A DNA stretch of 64,000 nt from DATFES01 sp035457725 (GCA_035457725.1 DATIBC010000041.1:5070-69069); one strand, 5' to 3'; shown: positions 49,590 through 58,712, counted from the first letter of the stretch. Made by a program: numbers and translations. Notes: generated by a model not told the origin, from the letters alone.

Positions 49590-51440
49590 ATGACCTCGCT
49601 TTCCGACTTCACGACGCGTCCCGTCATTAGCGGCACGTTCGGCGTCGTGACTTCGACCCACTGGCTCGCCTCTCAAACCGGCATGAATATTCTCGAGAAG
49701 GGCGGCAACGCATTCGACGCGGCCGTCGCGGCGGGTCTGGTGCTGCAAGTGGTCGAGCCGCACATGAACGGGCTCGGCGGCGACGCGGTGGCGATCGTCC
49801 AGCGCGCGGGCGAAACGATGCCTTCAGTTATTTGCGGCCAGGGCGTCGCGCCGGCGAAGGCGACGATCGCGCACTATCACGACCAGGGACTGTCGCTCGT
49901 GCCCGGCACCGGCCTGCTCGCCGCCGTCGTTCCGGGCGCGTTCGACGCCTGGATGATCATGCTGCGTGATCACGGCACCATGACGTTGGCCGAGGTGATG
50001 ATGCCGGCGATCCGGTTCGCGCGCGACGGATACGCGTTGGTGGCCGGGGTGACGAACAGCATCACCGGCGTCCGGCAGCTTTTCGAGAGCGAATGGACGA
50101 CGTCGGCGGCGATCTACATGCCCGGCGGCAATATCCCGCGGCCGGGCACTTTGTTTCGCAATCCAAAACTCGCCGAAACATATACGCGCATTCTGAGCGA
50201 GGCTGCGCGCGCCGGCGCCGATCGCGAGAAGCAGATCGAGGCGGCGCGCGCCGCCTTCTACAAGGGCTTCGTCGCCGAGGCGATCGAGGCCTTCGCCGCC
50301 ACGACCGAGGCGATGGACGCCTCAGGCGCGCGCCACAAGGGCGTGATCGAAGCGAGCGACCTCGCAGCCTGGCAGGCCACCTACGAAAAGCCGGTGACGT
50401 ACGACTATCGCGGCTACACGGTGTGCAAACCGGGGCCATGGAGCCAGGCGCCAGTGTTGCTGCAGGTGCTGGCGCTGCTCAAGGGATTCGATATCGCGGC
50501 AATGGACACTGTCGGCGCCGATTTCGTCCATACGCTGGTCGAGGCGAAGAAGCTCGCTTATCTCGACCGTGACGCTTATTACGGCGATCCGGATTTCGTC
50601 GACGTTCCGCTCGCGACGCTGCTGTCGGACGATTACAACGACGAGCGTCGCAAGCTCATCGGCGAGACGGCTTCGCTCGAGTTCCGTCCCGGCCGACCCG
50701 ATGGGCGTGAACCGCGCCTGCCCAACGTCAAAGCGGCGGCGGTCGCGGCGGCCGGCATTGGCGAGCCGACGCGCGTCGAGCGCGAGACGGCCGAATCCTA
50801 CGACCGATCGGGCGGCGCCCTCGGTCTCGCGGCCAGTCGCGCCGCACGCGGTCCGGCGGAGGGTGACACGTGTCATCTCGACGTGATCGACCGCTTCGGC
50901 AACATGGTCGCAGCGACGCCGTCGGGCGGCTGGCTGCAAAGCTCGCCGGTCGTCCCGTCGCTCGGCTTTTGCCTCGGAACGCGCGCGCAGATGTTCTGGC
51001 TCGACCCTGACGTGCCTTCGGCGCTTTTTCCTGGCCGCCGACCGCGCACCACGCTCACACCGACACTGGCGCTCAAGGACGGCAAGCCATACATGGCTTT
51101 CGGCTCGCCCGGCGGCGACAACCAGGACCAGTGGATCGTCCAGTTCTTCCTTCGCCACGTCGAACACCAGCTTAATCTGCAAGCGGCGATCGACGCACCG
51201 CAACTGCAGTGCGACCACTGGCAAAACTCGTTCTATCCCCGCACCGCTTCGCCGGGAAAGATCATTCTCGAGGGGCGATTTCCGTCGGCGACGATCGACG
51301 AGCTCAAGCGCCGCGGCCACGACGTGCAGATCACCGGCGACTGGGCGCTCGGACGCAACTGCGCCGCGGCCAAGGACGGCGAGGTGCTGCGCGCCGCCGC
51401 CACGCCGCGCTTGCAGCAGGCCTACGCGGTGGGGCGCTAG
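49590..51440 (+). CDS. Gamma-glutamyltransferase-family protein, cytoplasmic form
   Basis: A 616-aa Ntn-hydrolase of the gamma-glutamyltransferase family. The N-terminal half has GGNAFDAAVAAGLVLQVVEP and MNGLGGDAV. The autocatalytic junction is likely the Thr in EGDTCHLDVIDRFGNMVA, and PTLALKDGKPYMAFGSPGGD is the conserved end block. No signal peptide is seen, unlike periplasmic Ggt, so a cytosolic acylase or hydrolase role is possible. I chose the ATG at 49590, giving TSLSDFTTRP. It ends 4 bases before the convergent paaY-like gene. Confidence 0.85.
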   Translation: MTSLSDFTTRPVISGTFGVVTSTHWLASQTGMNILEKGGNAFDAAVAAGLVLQVVEPHMNGLGGDAVAIVQRAGETMPSVICGQGVAPAKATIAHYHDQGLSLVPGTGLLAAVVPGAFDAWMIMLRDHGTMTLAEVMMPAIRFARDGYALVAGVTNSITGVRQLFESEWTTSAAIYMPGGNIPRPGTLFRNPKLAETYTRILSEAARAGADREKQIEAARAAFYKGFVAEAIEAFAATTEAMDASGARHKGVIEASDLAAWQATYEKPVTYDYRGYTVCKPGPWSQAPVLLQVLALLKGFDIAAMDTVGADFVHTLVEAKKLAYLDRDAYYGDPDFVDVPLATLLSDDYNDERRKLIGETASLEFRPGRPDGREPRLPNVKAAAVAAAGIGEPTRVERETAESYDRSGGALGLAASRAARGPAEGDTCHLDVIDRFGNMVAATPSGGWLQSSPVVPSLGFCLGTRAQMFWLDPDVPSALFPGRRPRTTLTPTLALKDGKPYMAFGSPGGDNQDQWIVQFFLRHVEHQLNLQAAIDAPQLQCDHWQNSFYPRTASPGKIILEGRFPSATIDELKRRGHDVQITGDWALGRNCAAAKDGEVLRAAATPRLQQAYAVGR

Positions 51441-51444
51441 CGTT

Positions 51445-52047
51445 TCATCCGCCCTTGGTCTTATACAGCGGCTCGACTTGGCCTACGGCGAGCCGGCCGC
51501 GGCCGGGCTCGGGCGCGGGCAACGGGTCGCATGGCTTGAATGTGGCAAGGCAACGGCGCGTCAGGTCCTGGTATTCGCGCGTCGCGGCGCCCTTCCAGGC
51601 GATCTCCTGTGCCGTCAACTCCCGGACGACGCGCGCCGGCACCCCAGCCACCAGCGTGCGCGCCGGCACCTTGAAATTGGCCTTGACGAAGGCGAGCGCG
51701 GCGACGATCGCCGCCTCGCCGATTTCCGCCCCATCGTTGATCACCGCGTTCATGCCGATCAGCGCGTTCCTGCGAACAACACAGCCATGGATGATCGCGC
51801 CGTGGCCGATGTGCGACTCGTCCTCGAGGACGGTATCGCTCATCGGGAAACCATGGACCACGCAATTGTCTTGCAGGTTCGCTCCCGCGCCCATCAGCAG
51901 GCGACCAAAATCGCCGCGCATGGCAGCGCCCGGACCGACATAACATCCGGGTCCGACATGCACGTCGCCGATGAGCGTCGCCGTCGGATGAACGAAGCTC
52001 GAAGGGTGGACGACCGGCCGAAACCCGTCGATTTCGTAGAACGGCAT
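51445..52047 (-). CDS. paaY: PaaY-like gamma-carbonic anhydrase-family protein
   Basis: A 200-aa left-handed beta-helix protein with hexapeptide repeats and the metal-binding histidines in NCVVHGFP and HIGHGAIIHGC. The opening YEIDGFRPVVHPSSFVHPTA and the longer helical C-terminus resemble PaaY, the thioesterase-type housekeeping protein of phenylacetate degradation. It follows the paaN-like gene on the same strand, 26 bases downstream. Gamma-carbonic anhydrase or acetyltransferase-like roles remain alternatives. Confidence 0.75.
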   Translation of the reverse strand: MPFYEIDGFRPVVHPSSFVHPTATLIGDVHVGPGCYVGPGAAMRGDFGRLLMGAGANLQDNCVVHGFPMSDTVLEDESHIGHGAIIHGCVVRRNALIGMNAVINDGAEIGEAAIVAALAFVKANFKVPARTLVAGVPARVVRELTAQEIAWKGAATREYQDLTRRCLATFKPCDPLPAPEPGRGRLAVGQVEPLYKTKGG

Positions 52048-52073
52048 GTGGTTGGCCCTCGCCTTCGACGTCG

Positions 52074-53744
52074 TCACGCCGCGGCTGGGATGCGCGACTG
52101 TACGACGCGGAAACGATTGGCGACGAAGGCGGCGTCGGTAAGCGACGCATTGGCCGCCGGATTGCAGCCCGTCGCGTGAAAATCGCTGAACGCCGCCGAT
52201 TGGTTGACGAACACGCCGCCGGTCAAGTTGCACGACAGCGCCACACCCGCCTCGGCAGCCATCTCGATGGCTTCGTCCATCAGCCGTGCGTTGGTCGAAT
52301 GGACGAGCCCGGTGAGCGCGCCTTTGACGCGCACGCCCTGCATCGCGCGAGCCAAGCTCTCGGCCGTGTTTTCGGTCGCGATGACATAAGTCACCGGTCC
52401 GAAATTTTCCTTCATGTAGACATCCTCGCGCTTGGCGTCGAGCTTGACGACGATCGGCGTCTGCACCGTGGCGTTGGCGAATTGCGGATGCGCCAACGTG
52501 CGCGAGGCGAGAACTACATGCCCTTCGCGCGCCGCACGATCGATGCGCTCGAGCGTCGCCGGGTTCTGGATCGCGCCAAGGATCTCGACGGCGCGTGCCG
52601 GATCGGCGAGTAGCCCGTCAATCGCATCGGCGATCGCGCGCGCCACTTCGTCGAAGCGCTTGTGTCCCTGGTCGGTTTCGATTCCGCCCTTGGGCACGAA
52701 TATGTTCTGCGGGGTGGTGCACATCTGCCCGGAGTAGAGCGACAACGAAAAGGCGAGATTGTTGGCCAAGCCCTTGAAGTCGGCGGTCGAGTCGATCACG
52801 ACGAAATTGACCCCCGCTTTTTCGGCGAAAAGCGTCGCCTGGCGCGCGTTGCTCTCCAGCCAATCACCGAACTCCGGACCGCCGGTGTAGTCGATAAGCG
52901 CGATCTCGGGCCGCGTCGCCAGCGCCTTGGCGATCGGCGCGCCGACGTCGTCGGCGGCGAGCGTGACGAGATCCGGATCGAAGCCGGACTCGGCGAGAAC
53001 GCCGCGCGCGATTTTGACCGAGATCGCCAGTGGCAGGATGGCGTTGGGATGGGGCTTGACGATGACCGGATTGCCGGTCGCCAGGTCGGCGAAGATCCCC
53101 GGGTACCCGTTCCAGGTCGGAAAGGTGGAGCAGCCGATGACCAGGCCAACTCCGCGCGGGACGATTGCGTAGCGTTTGTCGAGACGAATAGGCTCGCCTT
53201 TGCCCTGCGGCTTTTCCCAGCGCGCCACGCCCGGAACGCGGATCATCGCCTCGTATGCGCATGCCGCCGCCTCAAGACCGCGATCTTGCGCGTGCGGACC
53301 TGCCGCCTGGAAGGCCATGACGAAACCCTGGCCCGTGGTGTGCATCACCGCGTAGGCGATGTCGAAGGACGCCCGATTGATACGCGCCAAAACCTCGAGG
53401 CAGACGCCGACGCGCGCCTCCACCCCGGCCCTACGCCACGCCGGCAATGCCGCCTGCGCCGCCCGGATCAGCTTGTCGATGTCCGGTTTTGGGTAGGTGA
53501 CCCCCAGCGCGAAGCCGTATGGCGACGTCTCGCCGCCGACGCGGCCGCCGTCGCTTGGTTGATCGAGTTCGAACGGGTGATTGAGCTGCGCCTCGAAGCG
53601 CGCCTTGGCCTCGGCGTTGGCGTGTTCGCCGTAGTTTCGCGGGCTCGGACTCTCCGGATAGGGCGTCCAGTAGCCGCGCTTTGCAAGCGCTTCGAGCGCC
53701 GCCTCGAGCGTGGCGTGGTGTTTCTCGAACAGCGAATGCGACAT
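52074..53744 (-). CDS. paaN: PaaN-type aldehyde dehydrogenase
   Basis: A 556-aa aldehyde dehydrogenase-superfamily protein of the PaaN type, linked to ring opening/aldehyde oxidation in phenylacetate catabolism. It begins SHSLFEKHHATLEAALEAL, then RGYWTPYPESPSPRNYGE. The NAD fold includes GCSTFPTWNGYPGIFADL and ATGNPVIVKPHPNA, and the catalytic Cys lies in YSGQMCTTPQNIFVP. I chose the ATG at 53744, which restores the family N-terminus. The core paaABCDE, paaG and paaK genes are not in the window. Confidence 0.85.
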   Translation of the reverse strand: MSHSLFEKHHATLEAALEALAKRGYWTPYPESPSPRNYGEHANAEAKARFEAQLNHPFELDQPSDGGRVGGETSPYGFALGVTYPKPDIDKLIRAAQAALPAWRRAGVEARVGVCLEVLARINRASFDIAYAVMHTTGQGFVMAFQAAGPHAQDRGLEAAACAYEAMIRVPGVARWEKPQGKGEPIRLDKRYAIVPRGVGLVIGCSTFPTWNGYPGIFADLATGNPVIVKPHPNAILPLAISVKIARGVLAESGFDPDLVTLAADDVGAPIAKALATRPEIALIDYTGGPEFGDWLESNARQATLFAEKAGVNFVVIDSTADFKGLANNLAFSLSLYSGQMCTTPQNIFVPKGGIETDQGHKRFDEVARAIADAIDGLLADPARAVEILGAIQNPATLERIDRAAREGHVVLASRTLAHPQFANATVQTPIVVKLDAKREDVYMKENFGPVTYVIATENTAESLARAMQGVRVKGALTGLVHSTNARLMDEAIEMAAEAGVALSCNLTGGVFVNQSAAFSDFHATGCNPAANASLTDAAFVANRFRVVQSRIPAAA

Positions 53745-53851
53745 TTTCGGCGGCTCCCATCCGGTTGCGCAGTACGCCATTCGATGCGCGAATGGCGTTG
53801 GGCTCTCTGTGTAGCCCAACCGGCGGCGTGGCGGCAAACGACGCGCCGCGC

Positions 53852-54571
53852 TTAACGCGGCTTAACCCCCAGCTCCATCGCCCGGCGCACGGCCTGCGTA
53901 CGATTGGCGACCGCGAGCCGTTTGTAAACTCGTTGCAGATGGACCTTGACGGTGATTTCCTCGATGGCGAGCCGCTTGGCGATTTCCTTGTTCGAATAAC
54001 CCTCGACGAGCTCGGCGAGGACGGCGCGCTGGCGTGGCGTTAGTTGGCCGATCACGTCATGGCCACGGCTTGCCGATTCATGGCGCGGCCGGCTGCTTGG
54101 GCCGAGTTCGCCGAAGCGGTTTTCAGCAGGAACGAAACGCTCGCCATCCAGCACAAGCTTGAGAGCGGTGACGAGCGCCGCGCCGACCATGGTTTTGGGA
54201 ATGAACCCGTTGGCGCCGAGGCGAATCGATTCCGCGACGTCCTCGGGGTCGTCGCTGCCGGAAAGAATCACGATCGGGGTATTCGGGAACTCGGCGCGCA
54301 TTTGGCGCAAGCCCATCAGACCGTCCATTCCCGGCATTTTCAGATCGAGAATGATCATGTCGAGCGGCGCGTTCCGCCGCGCCTGCTCGTGCGCTTGGGC
54401 GAACGATCCGGCGTGCAGCACGTTGACGCCAGCGCCGACGCGTTGGACGTACGGCGTCAGAGCCTCACGCACCATATGATGGTCGTCGGCGAGAAGAATG
54501 CGCAAATTTTCCGCCCGCACCGTTCGATCCCTTTGGCCACCCGTCCGATCAAGTCCGCGATGCGTCGTCAA
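53852..54571 (-). CDS. NarL/FixJ-type response regulator, orphan
   Basis: Two-domain regulator (239 aa). The receiver has the acidic pair in LLADDHHMV, phosphoacceptor Asp in MIILDLKMPGMDGL and Lys in FIPKTMVG. The C-terminal LuxR-type helix-turn-helix reads YSNKEIAKRLAIEEITVKVH. No histidine kinase gene is adjacent. An in-frame GTG at 54520 could give a shorter, more typical start. A consensus FNR/FixK box lies 72 bases upstream of the ATG, suggesting induction at low oxygen. It lies 107 bases upstream of the paaN-like gene on the same strand. Confidence 0.87.
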   Translation of the reverse strand: MTTHRGLDRTGGQRDRTVRAENLRILLADDHHMVREALTPYVQRVGAGVNVLHAGSFAQAHEQARRNAPLDMIILDLKMPGMDGLMGLRQMRAEFPNTPIVILSGSDDPEDVAESIRLGANGFIPKTMVGAALVTALKLVLDGERFVPAENRFGELGPSSRPRHESASRGHDVIGQLTPRQRAVLAELVEGYSNKEIAKRLAIEEITVKVHLQRVYKRLAVANRTQAVRRAMELGVKPR

Positions 54572-54642
54572 GCGAACACCGGGACCGGAACTTTTAATCG
54601 TATTGCAAGATAGATAGCCGATTGGTTGCCGTCTATTGCCCT

Positions 54643-54656
54643 TTGATTCTGGTCAA
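54643..54656. promoter_or_regulatory. FNR/FixK-type box upstream of the response regulator
   Basis: TTGATTCTGGTCAA fits the TTGAT-N4-GTCAA consensus of FNR/FixK/FnrL activators exactly. It lies between the response-regulator start (54571, minus strand) and the gene starting at 54852 (plus). On the minus strand a TATCTA stretch at 54616-54611 could be the -10 element about 36 bases from the box centre, so the regulator gene is the likelier target. Confidence 0.6.
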
Positions 54657-54851
54657 ATCTGCGTTTATTTTTGAATTTTACAAACTTGTCGTCGGGAAAG
54701 CGAGCCATTCGCCCTCCCGTCGTCCAGCCCCGCCGATCGCCGTCCTGAGGGACATGTCCGTGCAATTTTCTCTCGGCGAGCGCCGAGTACCTAAGCGGTT
54801 CGCTCACCATCCGCTCGCGCGTGACGCCCGTCGCGTCGCGCCGTTCGCATC

Positions 54852-55571
54852 ATGAGCGTAGGTTTCAGGCGCGCCCGTCAACGGCGGCGGTTCTTATGGC
54901 GCATCGCCTCGGCGTTCGCCATCCTGGCTGCGGTCTGCGCCGCATTGCTGCAAATCTACTGGGCGGGCGAGCGGCATGGACAACGCGAGGCTGGCGTGCT
55001 GTCTGAACGGATGGCGGCGCTCGAGGAGGAAAACCGCCGGTTGGCCGGCGAACGGGTCGAGGCCGATGCGGCGCGCCGGCTCGCTGAAGCGGCAGTCGCT
55101 GCGGCCGAGGAGCGCTACGCGCGGGACATCCCGCGCGACGCGCGCAAGGATCTGCTTGAGCGGATCGATCGGCGCCTTGCCGCCGGCGTGTCCGCCGAAC
55201 GGTTGGGCTCGGTCATTGATGTCACGGCGAACGACCGTGTCTGCGACCCGCCGGTGACGCGGCGTATCCTATTGCGTACACCGACCGTGACGGGCGGGGG
55301 AACCTCGGCGACCTTCGGCGACAACCAGATTTCGGTCAGCGGCGAGGGCACGCCGGCCCGCGACGCCACTAACAATCTCGAAGCTTGGTTCGACCCCGAA
55401 AAGCCGGTGACAATACGTTTCACCCAGCTCGGCGGCGAAGTAATCGAGGCATCGGGGAGGCTGCCGCTGCAACACGCGATGGTCGTCGCGGGGTTCGAGT
55501 ATCGATTCACCGTCAATCCATCGGCGCGCGGACTCGTCGCCGTCACCGGGGATCGTTGCCGTCACCCATGA
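54852..55571 (+). CDS. Membrane-anchored coiled-coil protein of unknown function
   Basis: A 239-aa protein. A short Arg-rich N-terminus (FRRARQRRR) is followed by one membrane helix (IASAFAILAAVCAALLQIYW) and a coiled coil of about 60 residues rich in Glu, Arg and Ala. The C-terminal ~120-residue predicted periplasmic beta domain contains two cysteines that could pair (DRVCDPPV, GDRCRHP). I do not recognise the family with certainty. It points away from the response regulator and lies 34 bases upstream of gnd, so it might share that transcript. Confidence 0.6.
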   Translation: MSVGFRRARQRRRFLWRIASAFAILAAVCAALLQIYWAGERHGQREAGVLSERMAALEEENRRLAGERVEADAARRLAEAAVAAAEERYARDIPRDARKDLLERIDRRLAAGVSAERLGSVIDVTANDRVCDPPVTRRILLRTPTVTGGGTSATFGDNQISVSGEGTPARDATNNLEAWFDPEKPVTIRFTQLGGEVIEASGRLPLQHAMVVAGFEYRFTVNPSARGLVAVTGDRCRHP

Positions 55572-55605
55572 GCATCGGCCGAACGCGGATCCGGCGGCGT
55601 TGACG

Positions 55606-57018
55606 ATGGCGACCAGTAAGCATCGTCTAGGACTGATCGGCGTCGGGGTGATGGGCGGCGGATTGGCGCTCAACCTGGCCGACCACGGCGTTCGCGTCCT
55701 GGTCTATGATCGCGTTCGGCGGGCTGGCGAGCGGCTGGCCGCACAATTCCCGGAGGCCGTTGCATGCGCGTCTTCGCTGAATGAGCTCGTCGACCGCCTC
55801 GAGAGACCGCGCGCGATCCTGTTGATGGTGCCGGCCGGAGACGCCGTCGACGCGGCAATCAGGGAGCTCGCGCCGCTGCTCGCCCGCGGCGATCTCGTCA
55901 TCGACGGCGGAAACTCGCATTATCGCGCGACGATTCGCCGCGCCGAACAGCTCCGCGACATGGGCGTTGAATTGCTCGGCATCGGAATATCCGGTGGGGT
56001 AAGCGGCGCCAAGCATGGCCCGGCGCTCATGGTCGGCGGGAACGAACAGGCGTGGAGCATGGTCAAGGACGTCTTCCAGGCGATCGCCGCCCGCGGCGCC
56101 GATGGCTCTCCGGCGTGCGGATATTTCGGCGGCGACGGCACCGGACACTTCGTCAAGATGGTCCACAACGGCATCGAGTATGCGCAGATGCAGGCCATCG
56201 CCGAGATCGTCGAGCTGCTTCGCCAGCTCAACGGCTTGACGCCGCAGGCCGCCGCGGCGGCGCTGGCGCGATGGAACGCCGGTCCGCTGGAAAGCTACCT
56301 TCTCGATATCACCAGCCAGATCCTCGGTCGCCGCGACCCGCTGACCGGCGGAGCGGCGATCGACGTCATCGCCGACGCCGCCGGGCAGAAAGGCACCGGC
56401 GCTTGGGCGGCCATCGAGGCGATCGAGCTCGGCGTCGCCGCGCCGACGATCGTCGGGGCGGTATTGGCCCGCGCTCTTTCCGCCGAGACCGCGACGCGCG
56501 TGGCGGTCGCGACTTCCTATCCGCCGCCACCGACGGGCCGGGAAGCGATCGACGAAATCGCGCTGGCGGACGCGCTCGTCGCGGCAACGCTCGCGATCTA
56601 TGCCCAAGGCATGGCGCTGCTGGCGGCCGCCCGCGCGAAGTATGGCTGGCGATTCGAATTCACGCTGCTGGCCCAAGCGTGGCACGCCGGCTGCATCATT
56701 CGGGCGCCGCTGTTGATCGAACTCGTCGGCGAGACCGACGGGGTCTCGCATGCTCTTCTCGCTCCGCGACTGCGCGAACGTATCGCCGCAGCCGAGGCTG
56801 GATGGCGACGCAGCGTCGCTACTGCGATTGCGGCGGGCGTCGCGGTGCCAGCGCTGGCGTCGTCGCTCGCCTATGTTGATGCGATGCGCATGGGTCGTCT
56901 GTGGACCGCGACGATCCAAGCCCAGCGCGACTTTTTCGGGGCACACGGCTTGATGCGCGTCGATCGTCCCGGCCGCTTTCACCTCGACGGCAGCAGCGCC
57001 GAAGAGGGCGACTCGTGA
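55606..57018 (+). CDS. gnd: 6-Phosphogluconate dehydrogenase, decarboxylating
   Basis: Oxidises 6-phosphogluconate to ribulose 5-phosphate with NADP+ or NAD+. The Rossmann motif GLIGVGVMGGGLALNLADHG, VIDGGNSHYRATIRRA, the GVSGAKHGPALMVGG block and the catalytic Lys in GHFVKMVHNGIEYAQMQ are present. At 470 aa it is the full-length dimeric form. The ATG at 55606 gives the usual start; a TTG two codons earlier is possible. It overlaps the gluconokinase gene by 4 bases (GTGA), so gluconate can be fed into the pentose phosphate pathway. Confidence 0.94.
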   Translation: MATSKHRLGLIGVGVMGGGLALNLADHGVRVLVYDRVRRAGERLAAQFPEAVACASSLNELVDRLERPRAILLMVPAGDAVDAAIRELAPLLARGDLVIDGGNSHYRATIRRAEQLRDMGVELLGIGISGGVSGAKHGPALMVGGNEQAWSMVKDVFQAIAARGADGSPACGYFGGDGTGHFVKMVHNGIEYAQMQAIAEIVELLRQLNGLTPQAAAAALARWNAGPLESYLLDITSQILGRRDPLTGGAAIDVIADAAGQKGTGAWAAIEAIELGVAAPTIVGAVLARALSAETATRVAVATSYPPPPTGREAIDEIALADALVAATLAIYAQGMALLAAARAKYGWRFEFTLLAQAWHAGCIIRAPLLIELVGETDGVSHALLAPRLRERIAAAEAGWRRSVATAIAAGVAVPALASSLAYVDAMRMGRLWTATIQAQRDFFGAHGLMRVDRPGRFHLDGSSAEEGDS

Positions 57019-57521
57019 TCGTCGTCGTAATGGGCGTGAGCGGCGCCGGAAAAACGACGGTCGGCCGCCTCGTCGCCGCAGCCCTCAACGCGCGGTTCAT
57101 CGAGGGCGACGCGTTCCACCCGCCAGCCAACGTCGACAAGATGCGGCGCGGGCAGCCGCTCGACGACGCCGATCGCGCGCCATGGCTGGCGGCGCTGGGC
57201 GAGTTGCTGCGAAGCTACGCCGTGCGCGGCATGACGGCTGTCCTGGCCTGTTCCGCCCTCAAGCGCGCCTACCGCGACGCGCTGCGCACGGGCGCGCCTG
57301 ATGCGCGGTTCGTCTTTCTCAAGGGCGAGGAAGCGCAGATCGCCGAACGGTTGAAGGCGCGGGCGGGCCATTATATGCCCGCCACGCTTCTTGCCAGCCA
57401 GTTCGCCGCGCTCGAAGAACCGGCGGCCGACGAACGGGCGATCGTCGTCGACATCGCCGACCCGCCATCCGCCATCGCGCGTCACGCCGTCGAAGCGCTA
57501 GGCGTCGACCCGGTCGCCTAA
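57015..57521 (+). CDS. gntK: Gluconokinase
   Basis: Phosphorylates D-gluconate to 6-phosphogluconate, the substrate of the preceding gene product. The 168-aa GntK-type kinase has Walker A GVSGAGKTT, the substrate block EGDAFHPPANVDKMRRGQPL, ACSALKRAYRDALR and a lid region RLKARAGHYMPATLLASQF. The GTG start overlaps the gnd stop, giving tight coupling. No gluconate permease is in the window. Confidence 0.93.
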   Translation: MIVVVMGVSGAGKTTVGRLVAAALNARFIEGDAFHPPANVDKMRRGQPLDDADRAPWLAALGELLRSYAVRGMTAVLACSALKRAYRDALRTGAPDARFVFLKGEEAQIAERLKARAGHYMPATLLASQFAALEEPAADERAIVVDIADPPSAIARHAVEALGVDPVA

Positions 57522-57650
57522 TCGAGCCAATCGCTTATGCCCGGTAGACCACGGAACCGCCGTCCGTAGGCCTGCCATGCAAGGATAGCAACGCCGCTGG
57601 CGCTGTGGAGACGGGATAATGTCGCCACCTTCCGACCGGTCGTATCCCCA

Positions 57651-58595
57651 ATGCCAAGTTTCGCGATGCCCACCCCGACCCGCGAGGAGATTCGGCGCGG
57701 CATCTTCCACATCGTCGCCGCCGTGTTCGTCTTTGCAGTCGTCAACGCCCTCGTGAAATGGCAGGTCGCGACGTATCCCGTCACCGAGGTGGTCTTCTTT
57801 CGCTGCTGGTTCGCGCTCTTGCCCGGCATCGTGCTGATCGCCGCGAACGGCGGCATAGGCGCGCTTCGCACGCACCGGCCGATGGCACACGTATCGCGCG
57901 CCGCCGTCCAATTCCTATCGATGATCGCGATCTTCACCGCGTTCAAGCTGATGCCGCTGGCCGATGCCGTGGCGATCACGTTCGCCAATCCGCTGTTCTT
58001 GACCGTGCTGTCGATACCATTGCTCGGCGAGAAAGTCGGCGTGCACCGCTGGGCCGCCGTACTCGTCGGTTTTGCCGGGGTGATGATCATGGTCCAGCCG
58101 GGCCTCGGCGTGCTGGAAAGCGGCGCGCTGTTCGCACTCGCCAACGCGTTTCTCGGCGCCAGCATCACCATCAGCCTGCGGCGCATGAGTCTGACCGAGA
58201 CCAGCACCGCCCTGGTCGTTTGGCAGCTCGCCACGACCGCGGTGCTCAGCACCCTGCTGTTGCCCCTCGGATGGATCACGCCGACCCTATGGGACGCTGG
58301 CGTGATGGCGTTGATCGGACTCGGCAGCGGCGTCGGCCAGTATCTGTGGACCCAGGCGTTCCGCTTCGCGCCGGCTGCTGTCGCGGCGCCGTTCACCTAC
58401 ACCGCGATGATTTGGGCGATGCTGCTCGGTTTCGCGATCTGGGGCGATGTCCCGACTCCCGCGCTTCTCGTCGGCGCCGTCGTCGTCGCCGCCAGCGGGC
58501 TTTACATCCTCCACCGCGAGACGGCGCGTCGACGCGCAGCACAGCCGACGGCGCAACCGGCAAGCGACATCCGCGCGGCGGGCGGTGACGACTAG
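57651..58595 (+). CDS. DMT-superfamily (EamA) transporter
   Basis: A 314-aa integral membrane protein with about ten hydrophobic helices in two EamA repeats (the first with PVTEVVFFRCWFALLPG and ADAVAITFANPLFLTVLS, the second with QYLWTQAFRFAPAAVAAPFTY). Members export small metabolites or amino acids. An in-frame ATG at 57666 is an alternative start. It is a single gene without obvious functional link to the neighbours. Confidence 0.85.
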   Translation: MPSFAMPTPTREEIRRGIFHIVAAVFVFAVVNALVKWQVATYPVTEVVFFRCWFALLPGIVLIAANGGIGALRTHRPMAHVSRAAVQFLSMIAIFTAFKLMPLADAVAITFANPLFLTVLSIPLLGEKVGVHRWAAVLVGFAGVMIMVQPGLGVLESGALFALANAFLGASITISLRRMSLTETSTALVVWQLATTAVLSTLLLPLGWITPTLWDAGVMALIGLGSGVGQYLWTQAFRFAPAAVAAPFTYTAMIWAMLLGFAIWGDVPTPALLVGAVVVAASGLYILHRETARRRAAQPTAQPASDIRAAGGDD

Positions 58596-58625
58596 CGCCA
58601 CCGCCCCCGGCGCCGCGCGACCTAT

Positions 58626-58639
58626 TTGATCTGCGTCAA
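58626..58639 (+). promoter_or_regulatory. FNR/FixK-type activator box of the usp gene
   Basis: TTGATCTGCGTCAA is an exact TTGAT-N4-GTCAA site. Its centre lies about 35 bases upstream of a perfect -10 hexamer at 58665, close to the spacing of a class II FNR promoter. Confidence 0.75.
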
Positions 58640-58664
58640 AGCTTGGAGTCAGAACTCGCGATCA

Positions 58665-58670
58665 TATAAT
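58665..58670 (+). promoter_or_regulatory. -10 element TATAAT of the usp promoter
   Basis: A consensus TATAAT in an otherwise GC-rich region, 43 bases before the universal stress protein start. It is correctly placed downstream of the FNR/FixK box and there is no good -35 element, as expected for an activator-dependent promoter. Confidence 0.65.
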
Positions 58671-58712
58671 TAACCCGATCGGCTGGACGACCAACAAACG
58701 GGGGAACGCGCG

